From Paraspadella gotoi (taxonomy: Eukaryota; Chaetognatha), in the NCBI GenBank assembly GCA_051294375.1, contig CM119264.1, forward strand, positions 12,030,263 to 12,094,262: DNA of 64,000 nucleotides, written 5' to 3'. Position numbers and translations under genes: made by a program. Numbering within the stretch: position 1 is the first letter of the stretch; each line of letters opens with the position of its first letter. Shown here in pieces: positions 40,750 to 54,030 of this stretch. The notes below the pieces were generated by a model that saw only the letters and a list, made by a program, of their open reading frames with translations, had not been told where the DNA came from and ran no database searches.

Positions 40750-40856
40750 GTCGCTAAGCAACGAGGACGAATATAGAATCGTCGCTAAGCAGTGAAGGAG
40801 AATGTTGAATGGTCGCTAAGCAACGGGACCGAAAGCCGAAGCGTCGCTGAGCAAAG
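40750..40856. promoter_or_regulatory. Four tandem X-box-like motifs
   Basis: GTCGCTAAGCAAC at 40750 and 40812, GTCGCTAAGCAGT at 40781 and GTCGCTGAGCAAA at 40843, spaced about 30 bp. The first and third fit the RFX/DAF-19 X-box consensus (RYYNYY, 1-3 bases, RRNRAC). A downstream start codon was not established. Confidence 0.35.
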
Positions 40857-40989
40857 AGCAACGCCGATCGTTTTAACTGCTTCGCCGATAAAAAGAAGAT
40901 CCGGTGAAGAAGAGAAAAAAAGGGGGAATATATTGCTCAAGAAAAATACGGAAAAGACGAGAAAAAAAGACGGTGATATAACTGGAAAA

Positions 40990-41725
40990 AAATGAAGAGA
41001 GAGAGAGAGAATGAGGGTGAGGGAGGCGGGGAGAGAAAGAGAGAGAGAGAGAGCGTGTGTAAAAAGAAAAGTAAAGGGTGAAAAATATAGTGCGTTTTAG
41101 GAAATATAAGTCAAAATAATGAAAAATGAAGCAACAGAAAAGAGTTTAAAAAGGCCTAAGGATGACGAAATCTGCATAAAAAAAATTTTATGATTAAAAA
41201 ATGTATGATAAAAAATAAAACGAACATTACAATTTTTTAGCAAGATTTTTACAAGTTTAGAAATAAAAAACTTCAATGGCAAAGCGGATATTAACGAAAT
41301 AAAAATACCGGAAAGGAAAATTCGTTTAAAAAGGGATAAAAACATTTTAAAAAAATAAAAAAAAGTTCCGGGAAAAAAAATGTGAGAAAAAGAAAATGGA
41401 AAGGAGGTCAGGTCGTTAACGATTGAAGACCGCCTCTTTTTTCTAAACAGAGAGAAAGAAAGAGAAGAAAGAAAGTAAAAAAGAAAGAAAGAAAGAAAGA
41501 AAGAAGAAAGAAAGAAAGAAGAAAGAAAAAGAAAGAAAAAAAGAAAGAAAGAAGAGAAAGAAAGAGAGAAAAAGAAAAAGATAAGAGGGAAATAAAAAAT
41601 GAGAAAGAGAGGAGAGAGAGAAGAGGAGGGAGAGAGGAGAGAGAGAGAGGAGGAGAGAGAGAGAGAGAGAGAGAAGAGAAGAGAGAGAGAGAGAGAGAGG
41701 AGAGGAAAGAAAGGGAGAAAGCGCC
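40990..41725. repeat. GA- and GAAA-rich low-complexity blocks
   Basis: (GA)n at 40996-41060, AT-rich sequence to 41400, then GAAA and GAGAGAGG tracts to 41705. Long frames on either strand encode only Ser/Phe/Leu or Arg/Glu runs. Confidence 0.85.
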
Positions 41726-41852
41726 GGGTTGTGAATGAGGCACGCCTTCTTCCGCTGACGACGCCACCCGCGCGTCGTTTCTTCCCTGCACGCCCCCTTC
41801 GGCTTCTCGACCCTCTCCTCTCTCCCGATTCACTTTCAACAGAAAGAGAGAT

Positions 41853-41887
<35 letters not shown>

Positions 41888-42037
41888 AGAGACGCCGGCA
41901 TGCGAGACGCTTTCGTCCAAGGCGCATCTCACATCCCTGGTCGCGTTCGAAGCAAAGGAGCTTTGATCGCTCTCCTTTCCTCTCGCGCGCCATCTACGTT
42001 TTCATCTCCTCCCCCCCTTAATTTTTTTAAATTCCAG

Positions 42038-42136
42038 GTTCGCATCGTCTACGAGTCTCAGTCCTCATGTTTGCACCATAATTTCTCACATTTTTTCTCC
42101 AACGTCGTCCGTGTATCTCGCCTTCCTTTCGCATGA
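42038..42136 (+). CDS. Candidate terminal exon
   Basis: Good acceptor (CCCCCCTTAATTTTTTTAAATTCCAG region) opens 32 codons: VRIVYESQSSCLHHNFSHFF then SNVVRVSRLPFA and TGA. Unrecognised; kept only for the splice site. Confidence 0.22.
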   Translation, partial: VRIVYESQSSCLHHNFSHFFSNVVRVSRLPFA

Positions 42137-42249
42137 ATCTCCCGAGTTTATTTTTTTCCCTTCGTCGTCGTCGTCGTCGCTTGTCCTCCGTGTCACCTAG
42201 ATGTGAACAATCTACATCGGTACTCGCATCGTCCGACGTCAACTATATT

Positions 42250-43560
42250 TTAGAGAATTAGTGTTTGTTTGCGAAGTCAATTTGAGAGAGAGCAATCTCG
42301 AGTCTCCAATCTGCACTGATGCAATATTTTTTCTCCTTGCACAAATGTCGCGCTAGCCGTTGCATCGTCTCCCTCAGACATGTTGTAACCGGGGTTTGAC
42401 ATCCTTGCCATGAATTAGGCAGAGTAGTGCAAGGGCAGGTTATCTTAGGCCGTTAGCGCTGGCCTTGCGTCGCTCCGGTAGATTGCATCAACACTATTAC
42501 ATTCTAAGTTGCTTCTAAAGTCCTACTTTCTCGCATCGACAGTTGGAATGTTTCTCCGCGGCAAGTTGCGTCGAGGCTTTCACGTTCTTGCGTCGGCAGT
42601 AGCAGCGTCTCACACCGGCAGGTTGCATCGGCACCTCGACTGCTTTCATTCGCAAATTAGATTCCGCTTTTGATTGAGCGAATCCCTAGGATCTCAAAGC
42701 ATTTAATTTTCCGAGCCAAGGTTTCGCGAGTCGCAACCTCCTTCAACACATTTCATTTTCCTCGTTTTCCCTTCATCACTTTTTATTTTCTTCCTTTTTT
42801 TTTCCTCAAAGACTCTTGATTTACTCTTTTTTTTTTTAAACCGGGCATCGCAACTTTTAACCTTCATCTCGATTCTTAATTTATTCCGTCTTTTCCGCGA
42901 ATTTTAATCGCCTCCCGAGAAATTTAATTTAATCGATTTAGTTAATTTTCGTAAGTATTCGTCTTCGCCGACGACTGAGACCAATCTCCGAGTGCTGCGT
43001 GCCCAGTTTTATCGACAATCGTCTTTCGTTTTATCGCGATTCGATCGAGACGATTCGCTCTCCGCAATTAGCGCGTATCTGAGTTTTCCATTCTTTTTTT
43101 CCCTTTTTGTCGAAACTCGAGAGTTCTTATCTCTGGCGAAGCAGAGGCTTTTTTTTTTTATTTCTTCTTTCGTTCTGCGCTGGTTTTTATCTGTTGCCTC
43201 TTTTATTTATTTTGCCTTCCTCTCTGTTAAAAAAAAGAGAGAGAGAGAGAGAGAAGGGGCAGACTGGGAAAGTCTCCGGATTTTCTTTGTTTTACAAACG
43301 GTTAACTTTTGTCACATGACCGCCTCCTGGCGGAAGACGAGGACGAGGAGCCAACTTCGTTAAGGGTGAGAAAAGCCGAGTGGGTTGGGGGGGGGTCGAG
43401 TTTAAATTGAATAAAGAGATAAAGGTTTAAAGTCGAGAAAGGAAAAGGGGCCGCGGGAGGGGGGGGGGAAGAATTGAGACAGAGGGGGGAAAAAGCGACG
43501 AAAAATAGAGTAAACAACAAAAAAGAGAAAATCTAACGATTAATCTTCTCTCTCGTAGTT
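42250..43560. other. No supported gene
   Basis: Recurring GTTGCATCG/TTGCGTCG words between 42350 and 42640 suggest an old degenerate repeat. Otherwise T-rich sequence and G runs near 43386 and 43460. Confidence 0.45.
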
Positions 43561-43768
43561 ACCGCAAAAGTCTCGACTGGCGATTTTCGATACAAAAGTT
43601 TGTGTGGAATTCTTAAGCTTGAGCTGAAAAGCCACACAAGAAGAGAAAAAAGGTCAGACGGGGCCCCTTTGCGCCTTTTTTGGGCTCAATTCTTTTTCTA
43701 TCGCCTCTCTCCTCTCTCCTCTCCTCTCTCTTCTCCTCTCTCTCTTCATCTACTCTCTCTCTCTCTCC

Positions 43769-43802
<34 letters not shown>

Positions 43803-44041
43803 CCCACTTTCTAAGTCAAACCAAGAAATTGAATTATGTCTTCACTTTTCCGAAACGGATTATTGTGGTTGAAAAGATAGTAAATAAAATACGATTTAAC
43901 AATAAGATATGGAAATTTCGATCGAAATTCCCGGGCGAGGTTAAGTATAGTCTTCATTATTTTTTTAACACTTAAATAGTCCGGGCGTGGTTTACTAAGA
44001 TCGACTGATAGCTATATTTTTTAAAACTTTCTTCACTTATA

Positions 44042-45149
<1,108 letters not shown>

Positions 45150-45150
<1 letters not shown>

Positions 45151-45660
45151 GAGGCTCTCTTGGGAAGGAAAGAAGGAAATGGAAGAGTAGCTCTCTCCTC
45201 TCTCTCTCTCTCTTCTCTCATCCTCCCCGCGCGCGCGCTATTCGCGTCGTTTGGTCTCAGAATTCGTCGCGAGTGTTGAACACTCGGTTTTCGCGACGTC
45301 CGCGAAGGTTGAAGATTCAGCCGTGTCGAAATCGATTCTTGGAGATATTCTCTCGTGTGTATTTTTACGAGAATCCGCGGTAGTTGAAACGCTGAAAAAA
45401 TGGCCGACACGTGGAAACGCTGCCGACGCAGCCGACGCGACGAACCGCCGGTACTGACGCAAAGATGGGAAGATTTCGACGAGGTTATACGCGGAGTTGC
45501 CGAAGCAAGAAAAATTTAATTTGTATAATTTTATTCATCGTTTTTCCAAAAAAAAAATTTGAGGTCGTTGCCCCATGAAAACACGAAAACTTGTACAATG
45601 TTTTTTACTGGTTTTGGAAAAAGCTTTTTATTTCCGCTCGATTTAATTTCTCTCTCTCTC
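45150..45660. repeat. Duplicated block A (inverted copy at 54.34-54.87 kb)
   Basis: Reverse complement of 54340-54870: GCTCTCTTGGGAAGGAAAGA, GTCGTTTGGTCTCAGAATTC, and CACGAAAACTTGTACAATG all have mirrors there. It is followed by (CT)n and block B. Confidence 0.9.
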
Positions 45661-46208
45661 TCTCTCTCTCTCTTCCTCTTCTCTCTCTCTCGCTCTTCCC
45701 TCTCTCTCTTAACAGAGCCGACTTGGAATCGTACGAGCTTCGTTTTGTTGTTATTATTAGCTTGTAGTTGCCGTCCACGTCCCTGTGTGCGAAAAACCAA
45801 ACAGAAACAGAAACAGAAGCAGAGAGAGAGATGAGGAGAGAGGAGGAAGAGACGGAGAGAGGGGACGAGAGGAAGAGACGGAGGATGGAGAGGAGGAGAA
45901 AGAGGAGAGCAGAAGAGCAGAGAGAGGGAGAGAGACGGAGCGTAGAGAGACAGTAGGAGGAGAGAGTCGAGAAGGAGAGAGAGGGAAGAGCCAGAGGAGA
46001 GGCAGAGAGGGAGGAGGATGAGCAGAGGAGACTGGAGCCTGACGACGAGCGCGCGCGAGAACGAGTGCATCCGAGACGAGAGAGAGAAGATGAAGAAAGA
46101 GAGAGGGGAGGGGAGACGAGAAGAGGCGAAGAGACGAGTGAGAGAGAGAGAGTCAGAGAGAGGAGAATGGAGGAGCGACGAGACGACATAGAGATGCGAG
46201 GAGAGAGC
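45661..46208. repeat. (CT)n, block B, long GA-rich tract to a 25-N gap
   Basis: Block B (45715-45815, CCGACTTGGAATCGTACGAG onward) recurs in direct orientation at 54124-54220, also between (CT)n and (GA)n. The GA-rich part then runs to the gap at 46209. Confidence 0.85.
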
Positions 46209-46374
46209 NNNNNNNNNNNNNNNNNNNNNNNNNGGGAATCGAGGTCGGTTCAGGGATGAATTCCTCGATTTCGTCATTGACGTCGAGAAGAACTAGAGTA
46301 AATCGAGGAAAGTAAGTCGAGTGAGGCAAGGGTAAGGAAAAGAGAATGGAATGGGTAAAGAAAATAGAACATTC

Positions 46375-46743
46375 CTATTTTCTTTTACCCATTACAATTA
46401 TCTTTTTTCTAACCCATTTTATTCTCTTTTCCTTTAACCCTTTCTTTTTCTTACCATTCATTCTGTTTCCCTTTACCTAATTATCCATTCTCTTTTCTAC
46501 CATGATTCCATTCTATTTTCTTATTACCTATTCATTTCTTTCCCTTTACCCATTCATTTATTTTTTTTACCATTCATTCTTTATTCCTTAACCTTTCTTT
46601 TGTTTTTTCCTTACCCATTCTCTTTTCTTTACCTATGTCATTCATTTCTTTACCACATTCATTTCAATTTTTCATTACACTTGCCCTCACTCAGACTTTA
46701 CTATTCCTCGATTTACTGNNNNNNNNNNNNNNNNNNNNNNNNN
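46375..46743. repeat. Block C, near-identical direct copy at 51.49-51.84 kb, then 25-N gap
   Basis: Both copies run from CTATTTTCTTTTACCCATTA to CTCGATTTACTG and both stop exactly at a 25-N gap. Rich in TTACCCATT(C) words, itself an old TTACCCATTCTCTTTTC-type repeat whose reverse complement follows the gap (GAATGGGTAAGGAAAAGA). Confidence 0.92.
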
Positions 46744-46839
46744 GAATGGGTAAGGAAAAGAGAATGGGTAAGGAAAAGAGAATGGGTAAGGAAAAGAGAT
46801 TGGAATGGGTAAGGAATAAAGGGAATTGCTGAAAGGGTT

Positions 46840-47234
46840 GAAGAGGAGTTGCACGATTAAAGTTAATATAATTGAAGTTGAAAAAATAGAATAAAAAAAG
46901 AAAGGCACGGTTAAATTTATAAATATTAAATACATGAAAATATTAATTGTAAATATATAGGAATAAACATATGAGTAAATATAAAATACAGGTAGAAAAT
47001 AAACTAAAAAAATTTTAAAAAACGTTTTAAAGAAAGTTGAGAGAAGACAACAGAGAAAGACAAGGGTTAGAGAAAAGTAGGGAAGCGAAAAAAAAAAGAA
47101 AAATGCGGAGATAAAAAAAAAGGAGGAAAACAAGAGATAAAAATAAAAAGAAGAGGAAAAAAAGGAAAGAAAACCGAAGAGAAGAGATTGAAGACGAGAA
47201 ATATGGCGGNNNNNNNNNNNNNNNNNNNNNNNNN
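46840..47234. repeat. Block D (inverted at 51.0-51.45 kb, direct at 54.9-55.09 kb), then 25-N gap
   Basis: GAGAAGACAACAGAGAAAGA and AGGGTTAGAGAAAAGTAGGG recur directly at 54915-54960, and the reverse complement lies near 51150. Confidence 0.88.
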
Positions 47235-47760
47235 ATTTGAAAACGAAGAATATGCGGGAAAAAGGTGATCGGCGAGGTGAGTTAATCGAAAGGGAGGAAG
47301 AAGGAAGGTATTGGCGGAGGTGTAGTTAATCGAAAGGAGGAAAGAAGGTGACTGGCGGAGTGATTAATCGAAAGGGAGGAAGAAGGAAGGTGATCGGACC
47401 GAGTGTGTTAATTAAAAAGGGATTAAGAAGGAAGTGACTGGCGAGGTGAATAATCGATAAGGAGAAATAAAGAAGGTGATGCCGATGGTTGATGTTAATC
47501 GAAAGGGAGGAAGTGAAGGAAGTGTTGATAGGCGGAGGTGAGTTAATTAAAGGTAGGAAGAAGGAAGGTGATCTGGCGGAAGGTGATGTTAATCGAAAGG
47601 GAGGAAATAAAGAAGGTGTATTCGGCCGAGGTACGTTAATTCGAAAGGGAGGAAGAAGAGAAGGTGATTGGCGGAAGGTAAGAGAATTCAAGGGAGGGAA
47701 GAAAGAAACATTCCTTTCAACCCATCGAAGCGAGGTGAGGGCCCGATACTGCGGCGGACT
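47235..47760. repeat. 44-bp minisatellite, copy 1
   Basis: Unit GGCGGAGGTGAGTTAATCGA, then AAGGGAGGAAGAAGGAAGGT GATT; about 11 imperfect units with many one-base slips, ending in CAACCCATCGAAGCGAGGTG. Confidence 0.9.
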
Positions 47761-47858
47761 TGAGTGAGGCAAATAGAGGGGGGGGAGGCAAAAGGTACTG
47801 CGGTGACGATCGACGGACGGTACGTGAGGAAGGAAACCCTCGAGGACGAGAGAAACGC

Positions 47859-48068
47859 ATGACGACCGACGCCTCCAGCACAAACATACTGTCCGGCAGA
47901 GCTCTCAAAAAAAAACGGACCGTCTCTCTCGCCGACATGATGGTCTCAAGGCAGCCATTCCGTACTCGCGTTATATCTCAGCCTGTTGGCAGCGGTCCTA
48001 TGATCATCCGGCGTCGGTCGCGACTAGTTCTTGACCTCGAGCGTGAAATCTGCGCTCACAAATCCTAA
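47859..48068 (+). CDS. Candidate 69-codon ORF, basic
   Basis: Starts MTTDASSTNILSGRALKKKR, continues TVSLADMMVSRQPFRTRVIS and ends LVLDLEREICAHKS. KKKRTVSLAD resembles a basophilic kinase target next to a nuclear-localisation-like cluster. A larger in-frame start exists upstream in minisatellite-derived sequence. The 3' part is shared with the diverged inverted homologue at 39.5 kb, which suggests an old duplicated element and not a unique gene. Confidence 0.25.
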   Translation: MTTDASSTNILSGRALKKKRTVSLADMMVSRQPFRTRVISQPVGSGPMIIRRRSRLVLDLEREICAHKS

Positions 48069-48414
48069 TTTCTTGCCGCTGACGCTCGTCGTGCCCGCAC
48101 TCAGCCTCGATTGTTCACGTTCACCGCTAAGCCGTTAGCAGCCTCGGTCTCGTTCGCGTCGTCGTTGTCGTCTCATCCGTCCGATGTCATCCTGTCTTCG
48201 ATCGTTTCCTCCAGTGTTCGTGCGTGCTGTTCGTGTGTCTGTATTCAGGCTGAGGTGATCATTCTGTGGGAGCACAAGCAAGCAACAGAGTGCCAGCACA
48301 CCGACTAGTGATACAAACTCCAGTTCCCTTCTCTTTCCATTCATTACGTCCTCCCTCTTAGGTTCCGAAATTTCTCTAAAACGTTGATAACAAGTTATCC
48401 TCAGCACTCGACAG

Positions 48415-48508
48415 ATGTAATGTGCCGAAAAGTCACCCGAACCACTTGGCACGATGCAGGCGGAGTCTTAGAGTGCAAACAGACGAACTTCCGACACGCC
48501 ACTCGCAG
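48415..48508 (+). CDS. Candidate internal exon
   Basis: Bounded by CACTCGACAG and CTCGCAG|GTCAGC; one frame reads VMCRKVTRTTWHDAGGVLEC then KQTNFRHATR. The acceptor lacks a clear pyrimidine tract. Unrecognised. Confidence 0.2.
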
Positions 48509-48949
48509 GTCAGCAGCTAACGGGCACATCGGCGAGAGCTACAACCAGTCGGTCTATCTGCTTTTGAGAGTCAGAGATGTTTTTTCTTCTCTTCGCTTGC
48601 ACAACCAATACTAGGAACAGACTCCCTTTATCATTCAGGCTTGCATTGTCAATCTAAAGACCATAATCTTTCGCTAACCGTTAAAAACTCCGAAAGCTGA
48701 AATAACCATTGCTCTTAAAACAGTACTGATGCAATCCTGTAGGGTGAACAGAAACCAAGGCTCTAACCTAACGAAAAATAATCTTGAAAAAACCATACAC
48801 ACGAGACGAAGCGGCACGAAAATGGCACTGATGCACCTTCCTGTTTCCGACATTAATCGGGGTGTGGGGCGTCGGGGCAAGATACCTACTATACATATCC
48901 AAGATTCGTATTTAATTTATACGTCCAGAAGTGCATTGAATGTATTATT

Positions 48950-50530
48950 TAACATATTATAATTCACTATGCGGCTCTATTCTACTCCACCTCCGGTTAA
49001 AACACATCCTGTCGTCGCCGCTGAATACTGGTGAGAAACGATAATTAGGTACTATACTCTGTATGTTTTCAAGTCCTGCTATCTAAAGAATATTTCAATA
49101 GGCCGGTAGATTCGTATCTCACGAGGTTAAAAATGTAATCTGGTTATATTAATTTCGGTTGAAATTGGGTCGACTCGGCTTCTTGCAGAAGTATCCAAAT
49201 TGAAATATATATTTCCGATCGTTTATTTTTTGTCGAGAGAATGAAACAATGCGAAATAATCTCATATCGTCGTAAAGTTTCATCAATACGGGATGAAATT
49301 TAGAGAAGAAGGCCATGATTTCACAATAATAATTGAAGAATAAACTATTAAAAAAGGGAGAAAAAAAACGGTCGCGAAGAAAAGGAACAGAAACTCAGAA
49401 AAGACGTAATGTAGAATTGTGGAGAACGCAGTCGATAAATATACATTAAAAAACTGTTTATATTAAGATAATATAAAGGTGTACCTCCATTAAGAATGAA
49501 CTCTCTAAAGAAAAACAAATAAGCGTATCATCTGCTGCTCAGAAGTAACAAATAACAGTACGAAAATACCGCTAATGATCCATATCTAATCATAATACAA
49601 CAAAAGTAATTATCCCACAGAAACAACAAACTACCTAATATTCTTGTTAAAAACCAGGAAATGGAGTCAATTGGTAAATCACGCAGAATAGCAGAAATTT
49701 TTCTTTTTTTCTTAATTTCTTCTCTCGAAAATTATGAAGGGAGGATCTCCAAAGGAAGGTAAATGACTCGGATTAAGATTAGGAAAAACAACTGTAGTCG
49801 CGAGGCGAGCAAAGCACATTAAAGTCTAGAACAAGACTGCTTCTATGTGACCTTTTTCTTTTTTTTTTATGTCGTTCTTAGATATTAGGTTTTCTTCTTA
49901 TTACTGGATTTTTTACTGTTTGTCTTCCCTGCGTTAATTCTCCATCCGCGGGAATTCATAGCTTGGACGCAAACATCCATAAATCAATGATGACCTGACG
50001 AGGCAATCGATCATACGTCGTCGTTGCTGTTGTTGCCCTGCATCGTCGTCAGTCTGGACGTTCAGTCGTCGATCTCTGTGTCGATCTCGAAATGTTCGTC
50101 CGTCAGAACGTTGCTGTCAGAGGCCATTCGTCGATATCATGGTACGATTTTTATCGTCGTCGCCGTCGTCGCAGCGCTCATTTTTCTCGCTGATGCGACC
50201 GCCACGCCACAAAGGTTCGTCTTTCCAGTCAGTCAGTTCCGTTCGGTCGTGGCAAAACAGAAAACCGGTGATCGGCGTCCGACGGTTCGTGACAGCGTCT
50301 AATATGACTTAAAATTGTAAAAAAAGTCGGAATGAAGTGTAGACGAAAAAGTATGTCCAGTAGACCATCCGAGAAGCCAGACGTCGACCGGAACCCATCC
50401 ACGTGACTCAAAAACGACGGCGCTGCCTGCTTGTCTCCTTCCATATCCTGATTCTTGCCCGTTTCGCGGGCGATACCCTCGCGCCTCGCCGTTTGCTCCC
50501 TCGTCTGCTTAACCGCTCATTCCTCTCTCC
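48950..50530. other. No supported gene; contains old copies of nearby modules
   Basis: CACTATGCGGCTC at 48967 matches the module at 52591, and GACCGGAACCCATCC at 50386 matches the module at 53319. The rest (49000-49990) is AT-rich and unrecognised. Confidence 0.5.
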
Positions 50531-50534
50531 GTCC

Positions 50535-51010
50535 TATCTCTCTCTTTAATCGAAAGGGAGGAAGAAGGAAGGTGATAGGCGGAGGTGAGTTAATTGAAAG
50601 GGAGGAAGAAGGAAGGTGACTGGCGGAGGTGAGTTATACACCTTCTTTATTTCTCCTTTCGATTAACTCACCTCCGCCAGATCACCTTCCTTCTTCCTCC
50701 TTTCAATAACTCACCTCCGCTTATCACTTCCTTCATTCCCTCCCCTTTCGATTAACATCACCATCGGCCATCACCTTCTTTATTTCTCCCTTTCGATTAT
50801 TCACCTCCGCAGTCACCTTCCTGTCTTACTCCCTTTTTAATTAACACACTCGGTCCGATCAACCTTCCTTCTTCCTCCCTTTCGATTAACTCACTCCGCC
50901 AGTCACCGTTCTTTCCTCCTTTCGATTAACTCACCTCCGCAATACCTTCCTTCTTCCCTCCTCTTTCGATTAACTCAACCTCGGCCGATCACCTTTTTTC
51001 CCGCCATATT
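50535..51010. repeat. 44-bp minisatellite, copy 2 (switches orientation)
   Basis: Two units in plus sense (50548-50640), then reverse-complement units (TCACCTCCGCC..., CTTTCGATTAACTCACCTCC) to 51000. Confidence 0.9.
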
Positions 51011-51489
51011 CTTCGTTTCAAATCTCTCTCTTCGGTTTTTCTTTCCTTTTTTTCCTCTTCCTTTTTATTTTTTATCTCTTGTTTTCCTCCTTTTTTTTTA
51101 TCTCCGCAAATTTTTCTTTTTTTTTTTTCGCTTCCTACTTTTCTTAACCCTTGTCTTTCTCTGTTGTCTTCTCCGTCAACTTTCTTTAAGAACGTTTTTT
51201 TAAATTTTTTAGTTTATTTTTACCTGCTATTTTTTATATTTTACCTCATATGTTTCTTCCTGATACTATTTACATTAATATTTTCATGTATTTAATATTT
51301 ATAATATTAAACCGTGCCTTTCTTTTTTTTTATTCTTATTTTTGTCAAACTTCAATATATATTAACTTTAATCGCTGCCTCCTCTTTCAACACGTTATGC
51401 AGCAATTCCCTTTAATTCCTTATTTACACATCCCAATCTTTTATCCCTTACCATTTTTCCTTGCATAGTCTCTTTCCTTACCCATTCCA

Positions 51490-51861
51490 TTCCTATTTTC
51501 TTTTACCCATTACAATTATCTTTTTTCTAACCCATTTTATTCTCTTTTCCTTTAACCCTTTCTTTTTCTTACCATTCATTCTGTTTCCCTTTACCTAATT
51601 ATCCATTCTCTTTTCTACCATGATTCCATTCTATTTTCTTATTACCTATTCATTTCTTTCCCTTTACCCATTCATTTATTTTTTTTACCATTCATTCTTT
51701 ATTCCTTAACCTTTCTTTTGTTTTTTCCTTACCCATTCTCTTTTCTTTACCTATGTCATTCATTTCTTTACCACATTCATTTCAATTTTTCATTACACTT
51801 GCCCTCACTCAGACTTTACTATTCCTCGATTTACTGNNNNNNNNNNNNNNNNNNNNNNNNN
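51490..51861. repeat. Block C, second copy, then 25-N gap
   Basis: Near-identical to 46375-46718. Confidence 0.92.
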
Positions 51862-52127
51862 GGTGATCGGCCGAGGTGAGTTAATCGAAAGGGAGGAAGA
51901 AAGAAGGTGATTGGCGGAGGTAAGAGAATCGAAAGGGAGGAAGAAGAAAGATTCCTTTCAACCCATCGAAGCGAGGTGAGGCCCGATACGGCGGCGCTTG
52001 AGGTGAGGCAAATAGAGGGGAGGGGAGGCAAGTCGATTGGTGAGGTTAAGAAACTCGAAGACGAAAAACGCGCTAACATACTCTTTTTTGTTTTGATATT
52101 TCTAAAAAAAAAATACGACTTTCCCTG

Positions 52128-52190
52128 ATGGTCTCAGTCGCCATCGTCTCCGTCGTCGTCGTCATCGCTTGCTCTGGCATCGTCGTCGTT

Positions 52191-52226
<36 letters not shown>

Positions 52227-52350
52227 CTCCCCGTCATTCTCTCTCTTGGTTTTCGTGTCGGGTTGAGAAAACAACAGCAGAACAGATTCCCAGTTTATTG
52301 GACGAAAGTCGACGACGAGATTCGGGAAGCGGACACGACATTCGATCTAA

Positions 52351-52396
<46 letters not shown>

Positions 52397-52931
52397 CATT
52401 CTCTTTATCGTTTCTCCCTTCGCAGCCCCTCTTGCTATTGTCATCTGCAATCTTCACCGTTTTCTCGGAAAGCTGACATCTGAATTGCAATCAGCGTTTG
52501 AGACGATTCCAGCCATGGCGAATCACCTCCAGCAATATCCTTCACGTCCTCGCTTCCAACAATATCCGTATGCAATGAATGACATATGCACTATGCGGCT
52601 CGTCTCACACTCCGTTAAACACATCCTTGCTCGTTTCGTTTCGTTTCGTTGGGATCGAATTCGAAAGTGGAATTCAGTTTTCGATTCCATCAAATTTATA
52701 TCGGGAGTGAATCTTGTGAGTGAAGGTCGTCGTATCGTCTGTATTGTCTCTTTGTATCTCAATACAAGTTTAAATTCAATATTGAATATAAAGCCTGTCC
52801 AAAGTCAGGGGCAAGATAGTTTATTTATTAAACGAATGGATATTTTTTATATTGGTTGTACCAATTTCATAAAATTCAGCTCCTTGTATTTTGATGCTAG
52901 TGCGGAGTACAATAAGTATTCCCCGATCTAA
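52128..52931 (+). CDS. Repeat-laden 267-codon ORF, doubtful
   Basis: Val run from (CGT)n, then KQQQNRFPVYWTKVDDEIRE, a Pro run from (CCG)n, and about 150 residues ending inside a family-A repeat. The trinucleotide tracts keep it open. Copy 2 (from 55.74 kb) is frame-shifted many times. The middle part could be a remnant exon, but the whole is unlikely to be a gene. Confidence 0.15.
52795..52872 (+). repeat. Family-A repeat
   Basis: GCCTGTCCAAAGTCAGGGGC through ATATTGGTTGTACCAATTTC. Confidence 0.85.
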
Positions 52932-53004
52932 TACTTAAGGGAGTGGTCTTTTGAAACATTCTTTGAATATTATACCACTTCATTGATAGGGAAGCCAGGT
53001 ACTC

Positions 53005-53165
53005 CGGAGTGAATAAACGAGACTGTGAGAGAGTCTTAATTGAAAGCTTGCAGGGACCTGCGATGTCATTTTCTTGTAAGAGTGATGGAGGCCTTAAACC
53101 ACCAAAGCCTGTCCAAAGTCAGGGGCAAGATAGCTTATATTGGTTGTACCAATTTCATAAACGTT
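53005..53165 (+). repeat. Family-A repeat, longer form
   Basis: GAGTGAATAAACGAGACTGT, GAAAGCTTGCAGGGACCTGC, GTAAGAGTGATGGAGGCC and the common end. Confidence 0.85.
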
Positions 53166-53293
53166 TTCTTGGGTTCAAGTTTATTAATGACGTTAGTTAG
53201 GAAATCCCAAAGTACGAGTTTAAATCGAGGAAAAAGAAAACTTCGTGACGTAACTAAATATTGACTAAAATGTAAAAAAATTTTCTGAGATGA

Positions 53294-53366
53294 GTTGAGA
53301 CGAAAAACTCAACCATTTTTGACCGGAACCCATCCGACAGCGACGCCGCGCCCGCTGCCACCGAAT

Positions 53367-53397
<31 letters not shown>

Positions 53398-53581
53398 GCC
53401 GGGCTTTCCCTCTCTACCTAAACAAAACAGTTGGGGCATCAAAGACCAAAGGGGATTAGAGCTCCCTCGTTTCCAAAACAGAAATAACAAAAGCGACGGA
53501 AGGAGAGCAGAAGCAAGAATCGAACGAGGGCGCCGGAGTAGAAGGACGACGACGTCCAATACGACGACGCTTTCGATCTAA
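53294..53581 (+). CDS. Candidate 95-codon open frame, no ATG
   Basis: Reads VETKNSTIFDRNPSDSDAAP, an Ala run from (GCC)n, PGFPSLPKQNSWGIKDQRG, then a basic RRAEARIERGRRSRR end before TAA. No clear acceptor. Copy 2 near 58.3-58.65 kb is broken by several single-base indels. The complementary strand is also open. Confidence 0.2.
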
Positions 53582-53853
53582 TTAAGAACGCGAAGTAATT
53601 TTCTCGTTAATGAATAATCTCACTTCACGCGATTCTTAATTCCTCCTTCAAAACCTCACAGGTTGATGAACCTCTTTCACCCCAACGCCGAACCTTCACG
53701 TCAGTTCTGCATTTTTCTTATGATTTTCTCTTCCGCTTTTTTTTTCTCTCTCTCTCTCTCCCATAAAAAAAAAGGAATTCTATTTTTTTTCCTCTTTTCC
53801 TTTCGCCGGTTTTTATCGGATGTTTTACCTGACGGTGTCGACCGAGGATGACA

Positions 53854-53854
<1 letters not shown>

Positions 53855-53884
<30 letters not shown>

Positions 53885-53893
53885 ACGACGACG
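53855..53893. repeat. (ACG)n tract
   Basis: Pure ACG/GAC run; degraded equivalent at 58930-58980. Confidence 0.9.
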
Positions 53894-54029
53894 ACACACG
53901 ACAGCTTTTCCATTTTTCGGTTCCCACGTTTTCACGTTTCGCCCGCCCGTCTCAGAGTCGAGGCGTCCTCACCCACTTTTTTTTTTCTCGCGCTCGACCG
54001 GATCTTCTTTCCAATCTTCCGTCGCACAA

Positions 54030-54030
54030 T

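Noticed and set aside
41097-41993. 298-codon minus-strand ORF
   Set aside because: More than half is Ser/Leu/Phe low complexity from GA and GAAA tracts; no start or splice support.
42350-42640. Possible GTTGCATCG tandem repeat
   Set aside because: Words recur but spacing is irregular, so no unit can be defined by eye.
45531-46277. 248-codon minus-strand ORF
   Set aside because: Ser/Leu/Pro-rich reading of the GA tract, passing through a 25-N gap.
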